This document shows, one piece after another, positions 1 through 8,846 of a DNA stretch of 64,000 nt (its first letter is position 1; every line of letters begins with the position of its first letter). The notes under the pieces are model-generated. The model did not search any database, was not told the DNA's origin, and was given only the letters and a program-made list of their open reading frames with translations. Both the position numbers and the translations under genes were made by a program. Source of the DNA: Myroides sp. 1354 (GTDB lineage: Bacteria; Bacteroidota; Bacteroidia; Flavobacteriales; Flavobacteriaceae); assembly GCF_030324495.1 (NCBI RefSeq), contig NZ_JACAGN010000015.1, positions 27,311 to 91,310 on the forward strand. The letters are read 5' to 3'.

Positions 1-276
1 TTTCAATTCTTCAATTAATGCTCGATTTTCACTAGCAAGTTTTGTAAAACGCTCTTCTAATTGAACTAATTCTGCTTTTGTTGCTTCAAGTTCTTCAATG
101 GCTTTTTTATACCGTTGTGCAAAATCATCTAGCATTTCACGGTAATACTTTACAGCCTTATTGACGTTATCCAATTCATTTGCCTGTACTTCAGCCGTAT
201 TCTTTCTTCGAGCTGCATACCAAGTACCTAAATTGGTTATAACACCAATTAGGGCTGTAAGTATCACTTCATTCAT
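1..276 (-). CDS. Phage membrane-anchored coiled-coil protein (partial)
   Basis: Open from an ATG at 276 to the left edge with no stop, so only the first 92 residues are visible. The protein opens MNEVILTALIGVITNLGTWY, one hydrophobic segment, followed by AARRKN and then a long charged heptad-like stretch rich in E, K and L (about residues 28-92) that should form a coiled coil. It starts just after the capsid gene on the same strand, so it is probably part of the late structural or lysis module. The shape fits an inner-membrane-anchored spanin- or holin-associated protein, but no family is recognised. Confidence 0.7.
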   Translation of the reverse strand, partial: MNEVILTALIGVITNLGTWYAARRKNTAEVQANELDNVNKAVKYYREMLDDFAQRYKKAIEELEATKAELVQLEERFTKLASENRALIEELK

Positions 277-278
277 AA

Positions 279-1175
279 TTAAATGATTGCTCCGATTGCT
301 TTATTTTGTACCGGCATAGCAATAAAATAATGACGATAGTTTAATAAATTTGTTTGTGTAGTTGGATTAGATGCTGCTGGAGAAAAATACTGCTTAGTAT
401 TTCCTGTTTTCTTACCAATATTATCTACATAAAATGCAAATGAACCTACCTTATCCTCAGGATCAGCAATTGCTCCCCAAGCTAATTTTGCTTTAGTTGT
501 GGCACTGTATTTAGGATTAGAAACATATGTAAATACATGAAATCCTGCTATCTGTTGGTTTACTTTACCTGTATTGTGATCTACAAGTAAATTTCCAAAA
601 CGCTCACGATCTGTCAACAACTTATTGTAATGATCTGTAGCCATTACAAAACGGCGATTATCTTCTGGAATCTCATTTTTATCAAATCCGTCTTTTACCG
701 AAACCATTGCTTGATACACATCATTAGCAGTATAATTATCTGGGAGTTCAATAATAGGAGTAGAAGCTGTATTTGCAGCAGGTGCAATTGCATGCGCTGC
801 TTTTTTATATTTTGTTGTATTGATCTGACGACGATGTCCTCTTGTTGCTGAATCAATTTTAGGATATGAAGCTCCCATTGCTGAATCATCAGAAATTGAG
901 GTAGCTTTAGTCTGATACTTATCCAAAGTTAATTGTACAGTCCCATCTTCGAACTCTTGGACTTCTATTGGATATGTTGTATTATTAATCAACACATCAG
1001 GACTGAATGTTTCGATAGGAATATGAATAATATTCTTTTCTGTGGCTGTGTTTTCACCTAAGGTATAAACGTCTGTATCCAATTCAGGAATATTATCTAA
1101 CCATGGTGCAACATCGGAAGTAGTTAAAAGTGTTATAACTCTAGACTCCCAAATTTCTGGAAAATTTGCTGGCAT
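279..1175 (-). CDS. Phage major capsid protein
   Basis: 298 residues. The length, the position right after the protease/scaffold gene (9-bp gap) and the composition (mixed alpha/beta, no signal peptide, no membrane segment) fit a major head subunit of Mu-like Bacteroidota phages. The N-terminus MPANFPEIWESRV followed by a long acidic stretch resembles the N-arm of such capsid proteins. The central part includes a segment with RRFVMATDHYNKLL. The assignment rests on order (protease then capsid) and general resemblance, not on a diagnostic motif. Confidence 0.72.
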   Translation of the reverse strand: MPANFPEIWESRVITLLTTSDVAPWLDNIPELDTDVYTLGENTATEKNIIHIPIETFSPDVLINNTTYPIEVQEFEDGTVQLTLDKYQTKATSISDDSAMGASYPKIDSATRGHRRQINTTKYKKAAHAIAPAANTASTPIIELPDNYTANDVYQAMVSVKDGFDKNEIPEDNRRFVMATDHYNKLLTDRERFGNLLVDHNTGKVNQQIAGFHVFTYVSNPKYSATTKAKLAWGAIADPEDKVGSFAFYVDNIGKKTGNTKQYFSPAASNPTTQTNLLNYRHYFIAMPVQNKAIGAII

Positions 1176-1184
1176 CTTTTAAAT

Positions 1185-2129
1185 TTATTTTGTTTTAAAC
1201 ATTTTTTGATAAGCATCAGGATGATTAGCTTTAAATGCTAATTGTTCATCCAATGATAGAGTTTGGAATTTCTCATCTGTCATACCGACAGCATCAGGAA
1301 TTCCTTTATTTTGGATTTGAGCAGCTAAAGAGGTTGATCCTGGAATACCATCTAAAATATTTTTAGCTATATCATAATCAAGACCTAAAAAAGTTTCTCT
1401 TTGTTCTTTTTTTATTTTTCCTGCCTTTTCAGCTTGATCAATTAATGCTAGTTTAGCAGCCTGAGCCTCTTGTGCTTCTTTGTCTTTGAAGGCTTTTAAT
1501 TGGGCTGTTACAGCTGTCAATTGATTACTAAGTCCTAAAACTTTAGCTTCTATAATATTTGCATCTACACCCTCAGTTGGTGCTTCCTCAATGCTTAATG
1601 CCTGTAATACGGCTAATGACAATACAATTTTTTTCATGTTATCTGTTTCGTTTTCAAATTCTGTTGGAATTAAAGACAGTTGAGCCTGTACTTCATCGTC
1701 TTTTAATAATTGTAATTCTGAGTTATATAGGTGTATCGTATTTTGATTGCTTGGAACAGCTACTATTGACACCTCATATAATTCGCATTTAGTCAGTACT
1801 AGTTTATCACCAATCCATTCTAAATCATCTGGATGCCAAATAATTCCCATTGAACATCCTTTTATAAAACCTCGTTCTACTTTTCCAGCTATTTTATTTG
1901 ATACTTCATCTGCTGTATCAAATTCAGGTAACATTGTTAAAAGATTGTTTTCTTTTTGAATGTTGAGCCATTTACCGATAACTGCATGATTGGATACAAA
2001 ATGCCCATCAAGCATCACAGGGTTTTTTTCAAATCGTACTAATGAAATTCCAGAGGTTAAGACATAAAACCCGTATGAGTTTTTTTGTTCTTGGTCATTA
2101 ACAACGAATCTGTTTATTTTTTTACTCAT
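1185..2129 (-). CDS. Prohead protease fused to scaffold
   Basis: 314 residues. The N-terminal half (about 1-165) looks like a caudovirus prohead protease: NPVMLDGHFVSNHAVIGKW supplies the candidate catalytic His (H43 or H48), GCSMGI near residue 91 the candidate Ser, and ELYEVSIVAVPSN is the usual end of the fold. The second half (about 170-314) is rich in K, E, A and Q, as in a scaffolding core with coiled-coil character. Protease-scaffold fusions are normal just upstream of the capsid gene, and the protease removes the scaffold during maturation. Transcribed leftwards, away from the terminase genes. Confidence 0.82.
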   Translation of the reverse strand: MSKKINRFVVNDQEQKNSYGFYVLTSGISLVRFEKNPVMLDGHFVSNHAVIGKWLNIQKENNLLTMLPEFDTADEVSNKIAGKVERGFIKGCSMGIIWHPDDLEWIGDKLVLTKCELYEVSIVAVPSNQNTIHLYNSELQLLKDDEVQAQLSLIPTEFENETDNMKKIVLSLAVLQALSIEEAPTEGVDANIIEAKVLGLSNQLTAVTAQLKAFKDKEAQEAQAAKLALIDQAEKAGKIKKEQRETFLGLDYDIAKNILDGIPGSTSLAAQIQNKGIPDAVGMTDEKFQTLSLDEQLAFKANHPDAYQKMFKTK

Positions 2130-2278
2130 TACTTCATAGCTATTTTGTTTTGGTTCGACTTAATTACACCACAAAGATTTAAAGCTTTGAAGGCGAAAAA
2201 AAACACCTGTAAGGCATCTAAACACTTAATTGAATAAAGCGCTTTGTTAAGGGAATTTTGTCTATAAATAGGTAAAAA
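2130..2278. promoter_or_regulatory. Divergent late promoter region
   Basis: This gap lies between the leftward protease/capsid genes and the rightward terminase genes, so it must hold back-to-back promoters or activator sites for late expression. No clear TAnnTTTG element or palindrome could be assigned by eye. Confidence 0.35.
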
Positions 2279-2836
2279 ATGAGTAGAGATAAAGACAAAA
2301 TAGAGTTAGATAAAGACTATGGTAAAAGGTTATTCATAGAGGGTAATACTCAAAAAGAAATTGCCCGTAGATTGGGAAGAACAGAAAAAACTATTGGTAA
2401 ATGGAAAGATGAAGGTAAATGGGATGAGCTCAGAAAATCTTTATTAATAACAAAGGATAATCAACTTAATAGTTTATATAATCAATTAGATCGATTAAAT
2501 AAGGAAATTGATACACGACCTATTGTCTATGATATCCCAGCTATTTTACTTAAACCTGTTAAATTAAAAGACGAACATGGGAATGAGTCTATTGCATGGC
2601 CAGAATATAATGCAAGTGATTTTCCTGTGAAAATATCTAATACTCCGACAAGTAAAGAAGCTGATATTATAGCAAAACTTACTAGTGCCATCAATAAGCT
2701 TGAGACAGAAACTTCTATTGGTGAAATTGTTGATGTTGCAAAACAAATTATTCAATTCACTCAAGGTGTAGACTTAGAATTTGCAAAGAATCTCACAGAG
2801 TATTTCGATTTGTTTATTAAACAAAAAATGAGTTAA
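2279..2836 (+). CDS. Terminase small subunit
   Basis: 185 residues. The N-terminal part has a helix-turn-helix typical of small terminases: FIEGNTQKEIARRLGRTEKT at about 19-38, followed by IGKWKDEGKWDELR. The remainder is helical and likely oligomerises. It ends two bases before the large subunit gene, the standard packaging-gene order. It recognises phage DNA and loads the large subunit; in Mu-like phages packaging starts from an integrated end. Start ATG at 2279 is the first in frame after a 149-bp divergent gap. Confidence 0.8.
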   Translation: MSRDKDKIELDKDYGKRLFIEGNTQKEIARRLGRTEKTIGKWKDEGKWDELRKSLLITKDNQLNSLYNQLDRLNKEIDTRPIVYDIPAILLKPVKLKDEHGNESIAWPEYNASDFPVKISNTPTSKEADIIAKLTSAINKLETETSIGEIVDVAKQIIQFTQGVDLEFAKNLTEYFDLFIKQKMS

Positions 2837-2838
2837 CC

Positions 2839-4359
2839 ATGGCTAAAAAAAAGACATCTAAACAGCTATGGGAAGACTGGAGTGAGTTTAGAGAAAATAC
2901 AAGAAGGGCTACTCCAATTGATTTAAATGAAACAGCAATAGAAAAAGCCAATAGAATCAAAAAATTAGAAGCTGATGATGAGGCTTGGTTTAAATACTAT
3001 TTTCCTAATTTCTATTCATCAGAACCTGCTGATTTTCACAAAAAATCAACAAAGCTTGTAATGTCAACAATGGAATTATATCTAATACGCTCCTGGAGTC
3101 GTGAATTAGCCAAATCTGCTCGTACGATGATGGAAACTTTAAAATTGGTTTTAACCAAAAAAAAGAAAAACATCTTACTAGTATCAAACTCTTATGACAA
3201 TGCTGTTCGTTTATTATTGCCTTATAAAAATATTCTAGAAAGCAATCAACGCATTATCAACGATTACGGAGAGCAAGCTACTATAGGGAAATGGGAAAAT
3301 GGTGAATTTACCACTAAACAAGGTGCATCATTTCGTGCGTTGGGTGCAGGTCAATCACCACGTGGTACTCGTAATGACGCTGCAAGACCTGATTTGATAC
3401 TTATTGATGATATTGATACTGATGAAGAATGCAGAAATCCAGAACGAATCCGAAATAAAATGAAATGGATTCAAGAAGCTTTAATACCAACACGTTCAAT
3501 ATCAAATCCTCTAATGATTATCGTCTGTGGTAACATTATTGCAAAATTTTGTTGTATTACTGAACTGGCCAAAAAAGCAGATAAACATGAAATTGTAAAC
3601 ATTAGAGACAAAGAAGGAAATTCAACCTGGCCTGAGAAAAATTCTGAAGAAATGATTGATCGTGTCTTGAGTTCTATTAGTTACAACTCAGCACAAAAAG
3701 AATATTTCAACAATCCAGTACAAGAAGGAGATGTATTTAAAAAAATAGTTTTTGATCGTTGTCCACCTCTTAAATCATGTGAACGTATTTTAATTTATGG
3801 AGATCCTGCAACATCTAATAAAGATAAAGGAAATTCGTCTACAAAAGGAGTAGGTGTAATAGGTTATAAGGCAGGCAAATATTATTTATATAAGATATGG
3901 TTAGATACTATGCGAAATTCAAGATTTGTTGACGCTCTTTTTGAAGCTTATAATTACTTAATCATTGAATCAGTAGATATAAAACGAGTATATATAGAGA
4001 ATAATAGTCTACAAGACCCATTTTATGAGCAGGTGATTGCACCTTTAATTCGTATAAAAGAAAAAGATAAAGGCTCACTTCCTATTACTCTAGATTCACG
4101 TAAAAAACCTGAGAAGTTTTATCGAATCGAAGGAACCTTAGAACCAATTCATCGAAATGGTAATTTAATTTTTAACATTAAGGAGAAAAAGAATCCTCAC
4201 ATGGAACGTATGGAACAACAAATGCTAGGTGTTGCTCCAACAGCAAAAATGATGGATGGACCAGATTTATTAGAAGGAGGTGTTTGGATTATTCAAAACA
4301 GTATAGCTACATCAAATAATACATATTCAGTAGGCTTTAGAAACTGTCAAAAATATTAA
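2839..4359 (+). CDS. Terminase large subunit
   Basis: 506 residues. Packaging motor ATPase and nuclease. The ATPase domain shows a deviant Walker A (RSWSRELAKS, about 84-93), a Walker B strand with acidic pair (LILIDDID, about 186-193) and the preceding GQSPRGTRND loop usual for phage terminases. The C-terminal RNase H-like nuclease begins near ILIYGDPATSNKDKG, where the Asp is a likely metal ligand. Length is normal for the family. Sits in a tightly spaced rightward operon with the small subunit before it. Confidence 0.9.
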   Translation: MAKKKTSKQLWEDWSEFRENTRRATPIDLNETAIEKANRIKKLEADDEAWFKYYFPNFYSSEPADFHKKSTKLVMSTMELYLIRSWSRELAKSARTMMETLKLVLTKKKKNILLVSNSYDNAVRLLLPYKNILESNQRIINDYGEQATIGKWENGEFTTKQGASFRALGAGQSPRGTRNDAARPDLILIDDIDTDEECRNPERIRNKMKWIQEALIPTRSISNPLMIIVCGNIIAKFCCITELAKKADKHEIVNIRDKEGNSTWPEKNSEEMIDRVLSSISYNSAQKEYFNNPVQEGDVFKKIVFDRCPPLKSCERILIYGDPATSNKDKGNSSTKGVGVIGYKAGKYYLYKIWLDTMRNSRFVDALFEAYNYLIIESVDIKRVYIENNSLQDPFYEQVIAPLIRIKEKDKGSLPITLDSRKKPEKFYRIEGTLEPIHRNGNLIFNIKEKKNPHMERMEQQMLGVAPTAKMMDGPDLLEGGVWIIQNSIATSNNTYSVGFRNCQKY

Positions 4360-4361
4360 AA

Positions 4362-4520
4362 ATGAAAAAAGCAGTAGTTACTTATCAAATAGGTGTAGAT
4401 ATTTTAGGCTTTCCAATCTATATAGAACATCATATTTATACAGATAAACCAACAGAAAGTAAAAATGATAAATCCAAACAATGGATTAATGTAATTGAAA
4501 AACAAATTAAACAACATTGA
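4362..4520 (+). CDS. Small phage protein, 52 aa
   Basis: Begins with ATG two bases after the terminase stop and ends one base before the ATG of the next gene, so the spacing argues for a real gene despite its size. The product starts MKKAVVTYQIGVDILGFPIY and ends QWINVIEKQIKQH. No signal peptide or membrane segment; no family recognised. Perhaps a small head-assembly accessory factor, by position only. Confidence 0.6.
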   Translation: MKKAVVTYQIGVDILGFPIYIEHHIYTDKPTESKNDKSKQWINVIEKQIKQH

Positions 4521-4521
4521 T

Positions 4522-4983
4522 ATGTTTTTACAACCAGAAGATTTAAAAAACAGCATTTACAACTATCAAGTTAGTCAGATTACTGAAGGAGACGATAGTA
4601 TTATAATTCAAGCTTTACAAGCAGCAGAACAAGAGTGTAGAAGTTACCTAGAAGCTAATATAAATATCAAACAAAATCAAGATGGACGCTTTATATATGA
4701 TGTTGAAAATATATTCAACAAAACTGGTCCATCACGTAATGCATTAATTTTACAATACTGTATTACCATTGCTAAATGGTATATAGTAGAATTGTGTAAT
4801 GCTGATGTTATAATGGAACAAGCAAAGGATCGATATGATAGAGTAATGACCAATTTAAAAGCTCTATCTAATGGTTCTTCCACCCTTGGAAGTCTTCCTA
4901 TTAAAAACATAGAAGATGACCCTAACTTAGATAATGTTAAACCTTTTTCTTTTGGCAGTAGAAAGAAATTTAATCATGAATAA
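4522..4983 (+). CDS. Phage gp36-like protein (DUF1320)
   Basis: 153 residues from ATG 4522 (MFLQPEDLKNSIYNYQ), chosen over an in-frame TTG at 4495 because the latter overlaps the previous gene. The layout LxxEDL at the start, an acidic EGDDS turn, then long helices with AEQECRSYLEA resembles the Mu gp36 family, thought to act as a head-completion or connector protein. Located between terminase and portal and two bases from the portal ATG. Confidence 0.68.
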   Translation: MFLQPEDLKNSIYNYQVSQITEGDDSIIIQALQAAEQECRSYLEANINIKQNQDGRFIYDVENIFNKTGPSRNALILQYCITIAKWYIVELCNADVIMEQAKDRYDRVMTNLKALSNGSSTLGSLPIKNIEDDPNLDNVKPFSFGSRKKFNHE

Positions 4984-4985
4984 TT

Positions 4986-6197
4986 ATGGCAAAAGCAGGT
5001 TCCAAAACTAATAAAAAAGAAAAATCAGCAACTCCAACTTTACTTACGACCATATCAAGTCAAGTTGTTCAAAAAACGATTACTAATACACGTAAAGATA
5101 TTCAGGATTGGCGTAGAGCTGAAAACTTAGCTTTAAATGTTGAAAGTAGACAGTTATGGCCAATTCAACTACTGTTTAAAAACATTTTAAAGGATACAAC
5201 ATTAACTTCTCAAATAGAAAATAGACGTCTGAATGTCCTTTCGGCTTCCTTTGTCTTACAAGATGAGCAAGGAAATGAGTTAGAAGATTTAACTCGTAAT
5301 CTCCAAAATGCTAAATGGATTAATAAAATAAACAATGCTATTTTTGAGCGAAAATTGTTTTTTCATTCCCTAATTGAAGTAAGACAAGAAAACAACCAAG
5401 TAAGGGTTAATTTGATTCCTAGAGAAAATGTTAATCCATTTGAGGGGCTAGTTTACTTTGATTATACAGATCAAACTAGTAGTATTAACTATAGAAATTC
5501 AGAAGAGTATAATAAGACTCTATTTGAATTCGGAGAAGATTTTGAAGACTTAGGTCTTCTTAACAAATCTATTCCTCATATATTAATGAAGCGATTTACT
5601 CAAAGTTGTTGGAGTGAATTGTGTGAGATTTATGGGATTCCTCCACGAGTTATGAAAACCAATACACAGGATCCTACAATGCGTGCACGTGGAGAAAAAA
5701 TGCTACAAGATATGGGAGCAGCTGCTTGGATGCTAATAGATTCATCAGAACATTTTGAATTTGCACAAGGAGTTAGTACTAATGGCGATGTATATAAAAA
5801 CTTTATGGATTTCTGTAATGCTGAAATTCGTTTACTCATTACAGGGGTTCAATTAGGACAAGACTCTAAAAATGGATCACGAGCAAAAGAAGAAGTTGCA
5901 TTAAACATGTTTAATGATTTAATAAACGCTGATTTATCTGAAATAGAGGAAGAATGGAATAATAAACTTATGCCAGCCTTTATTCAAATGGGGATTTTTC
6001 CAGAAGGGACTAAATACATGTATCCACCATCAGAGGATATTGGCGAATTATTTTCTCGTACACAACAAGCCTTACAATATTATGAGGTAGATGCTCAATG
6101 GTACAAACAAAAATTTGGCATAGAGGTTACTGAACGACGTCAACAGTCAAATATTTTCCAACAAGGTATTCAACCTAGTGATAGTTTTTTCGTGTAA
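4986..6197 (+). CDS. Mu gp29-like portal protein (DUF935)
   Basis: 403 residues. Portal vertex protein of the head, forming the ring through which DNA is packaged. The sequence has the DUF935 layout: N-terminal SRQLWPIQLLFKNILKDTTL, a central CEIYGIPPRVMK motif, and a C-terminal EEEWNNKLMPAFIQMGIFP stretch. The reading frame ends GAT AGT TTT TTC GTG TAA, where the T-run and the following hairpin form a possible frameshift signal into the next gene (see separate entry). The downstream MuF protein normally binds the portal, so a fused minor product would make structural sense. Confidence 0.85.
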   Translation: MAKAGSKTNKKEKSATPTLLTTISSQVVQKTITNTRKDIQDWRRAENLALNVESRQLWPIQLLFKNILKDTTLTSQIENRRLNVLSASFVLQDEQGNELEDLTRNLQNAKWINKINNAIFERKLFFHSLIEVRQENNQVRVNLIPRENVNPFEGLVYFDYTDQTSSINYRNSEEYNKTLFEFGEDFEDLGLLNKSIPHILMKRFTQSCWSELCEIYGIPPRVMKTNTQDPTMRARGEKMLQDMGAAAWMLIDSSEHFEFAQGVSTNGDVYKNFMDFCNAEIRLLITGVQLGQDSKNGSRAKEEVALNMFNDLINADLSEIEEEWNNKLMPAFIQMGIFPEGTKYMYPPSEDIGELFSRTQQALQYYEVDAQWYKQKFGIEVTERRQQSNIFQQGIQPSDSFFV

Positions 6198-6221
6198 GCC
6201 CCAAAGCTTATTTTGGGGCTT
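6185..6221 (+). promoter_or_regulatory. Candidate -1 frameshift site with stem-loop
   Basis: TTTTTTC at 6185-6191 is in the correct register for a -1 slip (X XXY YYZ, zero-frame codons TTT and TTC). Four bases later, 6196-6205 (AAGCCCCAAA) pairs with 6212-6221 (TTTGGGGCTT), a 10-bp stem with a 6-nt loop. After a -1 slip the frame is open through 6242 and on to the end of the MuF gene, which has no ATG of its own in its first 145 codons. The same hairpin could act as a weak terminator, but it is followed by only three T. Confidence 0.5.
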
Positions 6222-6241
6222 TACATAGCCGTTTAGGATTT

Positions 6242-7666
6242 TTGTATAATTGTCATTGCGATGATTGTAAAACCTTACAACTAGATGTCAATGAAAATAA
6301 AGAGACTGTTTTTAAAGAAGTTTTAAAAGCTGGTGAAAAGGCATTTAAACACCTTTTAAAAAATGGAGGATATAAAGTAGAAGACATTACACAAAAACCT
6401 TATCAAAATTTAATTAATGAAACAAACAAGGTGTTTCAAAAAACAATACAGGATAATATTATATCTCCAGTCCTACGTTCATCTTTAGAAAATGATGCAT
6501 TTTTGTTTGGTTCTTTGAAAGCACATTCGCAGCTCTTTGAAGCTAATTCTTTATTAACTAATAAAGATGGTCAAATTAAATCACATGCACAGCTAGAGCA
6601 GGAATTAAATAAATTAAATGTAACTTATAACAACAATTATTTACAGGCTGAATACCAATTTGCAGTGAGTTCTTCAATGAGTGCCAATCGTTGGTCAAAA
6701 GTTTCAGATAGATATAATTTACAATATCGAACAGCAAATGACGACAAAGTCAGAGATGAACATCGTGTACTGCATGATATTACACTACCTGTTGAAGATG
6801 ATTTTTGGAAAAAATATTATCCTCCTAACGGTTGGCGTTGTCGTTGTGTAGCAGTTCAGGTACGTAAGAGCAAATACCCTGAAAGTGATTCAGAAAAAGC
6901 AAATAAAGCAGGTGAACAAGCAACATCACAAATAGGTAAAGACGGTAAAAATAGATTAGAAATATTTCGTTTCAATCCTGGAGCTACACTTAAACTAATG
7001 CCTCCTGAACATCCATATAATAAAGTTAATGGAGCTGAAAAAGTAAAAGAAGTTGTTAGTCAAAAATTTATTCCCAAATACTTAGATGAAATAGAACAGA
7101 AATTTGAGATTAAAATTGATAAAAATATTCTCAAAAATTTAAATCAGGACATAACAATGACAAATGATAACAGAAGACCTACTGCTTTTAGTGGACTGAG
7201 AAACACTGTTAATATAGTTGATGATGAAAAAAACAAAGGAAAGTGGCGTATTAGATCTATTTTTCATCATGAAATAGGTCATGCTGTTGATCATCAAAAT
7301 AAATTATCATATAGGCAGGAAGTGAAAGATCTAATGAACAAATACCGTGATAAATATTCAGATAAAAAAAACACAGGCTTTAAAAATTTCAATTTAAAAG
7401 TAAACACAATTCTTAATCAAGCAAGAATTAATAAAGATTTTGACTCATTTTATCAAGCAGTATCGGCTGGAGATACACTAATGTCTTTAAATTCTAAATA
7501 TGGATTTGGGCATACGAAGAAGTATTTTTCAGTAGAAAGAAATTCAGAAAAAGAATTTTTAGCTCATTGTTTTGAGAACAAGTATGACAAAAATCCAGTT
7601 TTACAACAAATTGATCCTGAACTATATTCAGATATGATAAAACTAATAGAAAATCTACTCCATTAA
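6242..7666 (+). CDS. MuF head morphogenesis protein with metallopeptidase tail
   Basis: 474 residues if a TTG at 6242 starts it; the frame is open upstream to 6185 and the first internal Met is residue 146. Residues about 1-265 are the Mu F/SPP1 gp7 domain, ending in the signature PPNGWRCRC (about 194-202) preceded by VRDEHRVLHDITLPVEDDFW. The C-terminal part (about 275-474) is unrelated to head proteins and carries FHHEIGHAVDH with HExxH at 343-347, the zinc site of a metallopeptidase; a later acidic segment (SEKEFLAHCFE) could give the third ligand. This N-MuF plus C-enzyme layout matches MuF polymorphic toxins of temperate phages. A small gene follows at once. Confidence 0.8.
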   Translation: MYNCHCDDCKTLQLDVNENKETVFKEVLKAGEKAFKHLLKNGGYKVEDITQKPYQNLINETNKVFQKTIQDNIISPVLRSSLENDAFLFGSLKAHSQLFEANSLLTNKDGQIKSHAQLEQELNKLNVTYNNNYLQAEYQFAVSSSMSANRWSKVSDRYNLQYRTANDDKVRDEHRVLHDITLPVEDDFWKKYYPPNGWRCRCVAVQVRKSKYPESDSEKANKAGEQATSQIGKDGKNRLEIFRFNPGATLKLMPPEHPYNKVNGAEKVKEVVSQKFIPKYLDEIEQKFEIKIDKNILKNLNQDITMTNDNRRPTAFSGLRNTVNIVDDEKNKGKWRIRSIFHHEIGHAVDHQNKLSYRQEVKDLMNKYRDKYSDKKNTGFKNFNLKVNTILNQARINKDFDSFYQAVSAGDTLMSLNSKYGFGHTKKYFSVERNSEKEFLAHCFENKYDKNPVLQQIDPELYSDMIKLIENLLH

Positions 7667-7667
7667 A

Positions 7668-7877
7668 ATGCAAGAAATAATAGATAGTATTATAGATTTA
7701 GAATACAAACAGTTATTAATAACTGTTTGGTTGAATTTGCCTGAAAATCAGCACAAAATGTTCATGGACATATTGCAAAGAGCAATCAAAAATGATAAAA
7801 AGATTTTTGTTGATGAAGAAAATTTAAATTTCAATTGGGACAGTCTAAGAATTTCTAATATTAAAATTAATGATTGA
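7668..7877 (+). CDS. Small protein downstream of MuF toxin, possible immunity
   Basis: 69 residues, acidic and helical (MQEIIDSIIDLEYKQLLITV), beginning two bases after the MuF stop and overlapping the next ATG (TGATG). No family recognised. In MuF and other polymorphic toxin loci the gene directly after the toxin domain usually encodes the cognate inhibitor; size and place fit, but nothing in the sequence proves it. Confidence 0.6.
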   Translation: MQEIIDSIIDLEYKQLLITVWLNLPENQHKMFMDILQRAIKNDKKIFVDEENLNFNWDSLRISNIKIND

Positions 7878-8416
7878 TGAAACCAAATCAAATAATTGAG
7901 TTATTTATTCAAGACGTAGCTGTAGAGCTTAATGATGAGTTTGATCGTAATTTTGAAAGAAAGGCTTTTTTTGATGAAACTTGGCCAGCAGAAAAACTAA
8001 AGAATTCGAATGGTAGTTTAATGAATAGAACCGGAACTTTACGCGCTTCCATCTCTAATAACATCCTAAATGATATTATTTCTTGGCAAAGTTCATTACC
8101 ATACTCTGAAATACACAATACAGGAGGTAAAATAAAGATTACACAGAAAATGAGAAATTTCTTTTGGGCGATGTATTATAAGAACATTGGAAATACTCTA
8201 TATGATATAAAAACTAAATCCGCAGTTTATAATGACGCACCGAAAGAAGCAATATTTTGGAAGGCTTTAGCTTTAAAGAAAATAGGAGATGAGATTACCA
8301 TTCCTAAAAGACAGTTCATTGGAAATCATCCTAGAGTACATGAAGTCATACAAGATGTATTTAATGACATGGAGAATGAATTAAATAACTATGTATTAAA
8401 TAATTTAAATAAATAA
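7877..8416 (+). CDS. Phage virion morphogenesis protein (Mu gpG-like)
   Basis: 179 residues from ATG 7877, which overlaps the previous stop; an in-frame TTG lies 3 nt upstream. The pattern FDETWP near residues 33-38, LMNRTGTLRASI at about 51-62, YSEIHNTGGKI and the late PKRQFIGNHPRV is that of the virion morphogenesis/tail completion family found after MuF in Mu-like phages. It probably helps join head and tail. Confidence 0.8.
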   Translation: MKPNQIIELFIQDVAVELNDEFDRNFERKAFFDETWPAEKLKNSNGSLMNRTGTLRASISNNILNDIISWQSSLPYSEIHNTGGKIKITQKMRNFFWAMYYKNIGNTLYDIKTKSAVYNDAPKEAIFWKALALKKIGDEITIPKRQFIGNHPRVHEVIQDVFNDMENELNNYVLNNLNK

Positions 8417-8417
8417 T

Positions 8418-8846
8418 ATGGAAACTATCTATAACAGTATTTTAGAGAAACTAACTGAAATACCTGAGCTAAAATACAGTGGGGAAGATTGGGGACAATT
8501 AAATTATTATGGAACCGATTGTCCTGTACAATGGCCCTGTTGTGTATTTGATATGAATTCTGCTACTTATTCCGAAACTTCAGGACCACAACAAGCAACT
8601 CTTCAAATAGCTTTTAACATTGCCAATCTAAGACTAACCCCCAATTCTGCACGAGCATCCGTTCAGCAAAAAGAAAATAGTTGGGAAGTAATAAAGTTGA
8701 TTGAAACTATTCATAATAAATTAAAAAGATTCAGACCACATCCACAACATGGACGATTAATTCGCTTAAGTTTAAGAAAAATAAAAAGACAGGACGCTAT
8801 TAAACAATATGAAGTAATTTATTCTATAAGTCTGAATGAAGTTTAA
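8418..8846 (+). CDS. Putative tail terminator/completion protein
   Basis: 142 residues, starting two bases after gpG. It begins METIYNSILEKLTEIPELK and has a beta-rich middle (QATLQIAFNIANLRL) before a basic end with RPHPQHGRLIRLSLRKI, a layout common in the small tail-completion proteins that follow gpG. Last gene of the rightward head block: its stop overlaps the end of a leftward gene by 4 bp, so the two operons converge here. Confidence 0.6.
   Translation: METIYNSILEKLTEIPELKYSGEDWGQLNYYGTDCPVQWPCCVFDMNSATYSETSGPQQATLQIAFNIANLRLTPNSARASVQQKENSWEVIKLIETIHNKLKRFRPHPQHGRLIRLSLRKIKRQDAIKQYEVIYSISLNEV

Noticed and set aside
6196..6221. Simple transcription terminator between portal and MuF gene
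   Set aside because: The stem is strong, but it lies within a tight head-gene operon, overlaps the portal stop and is followed by only three T; a frameshift stimulator explains it better, though attenuation is not excluded.
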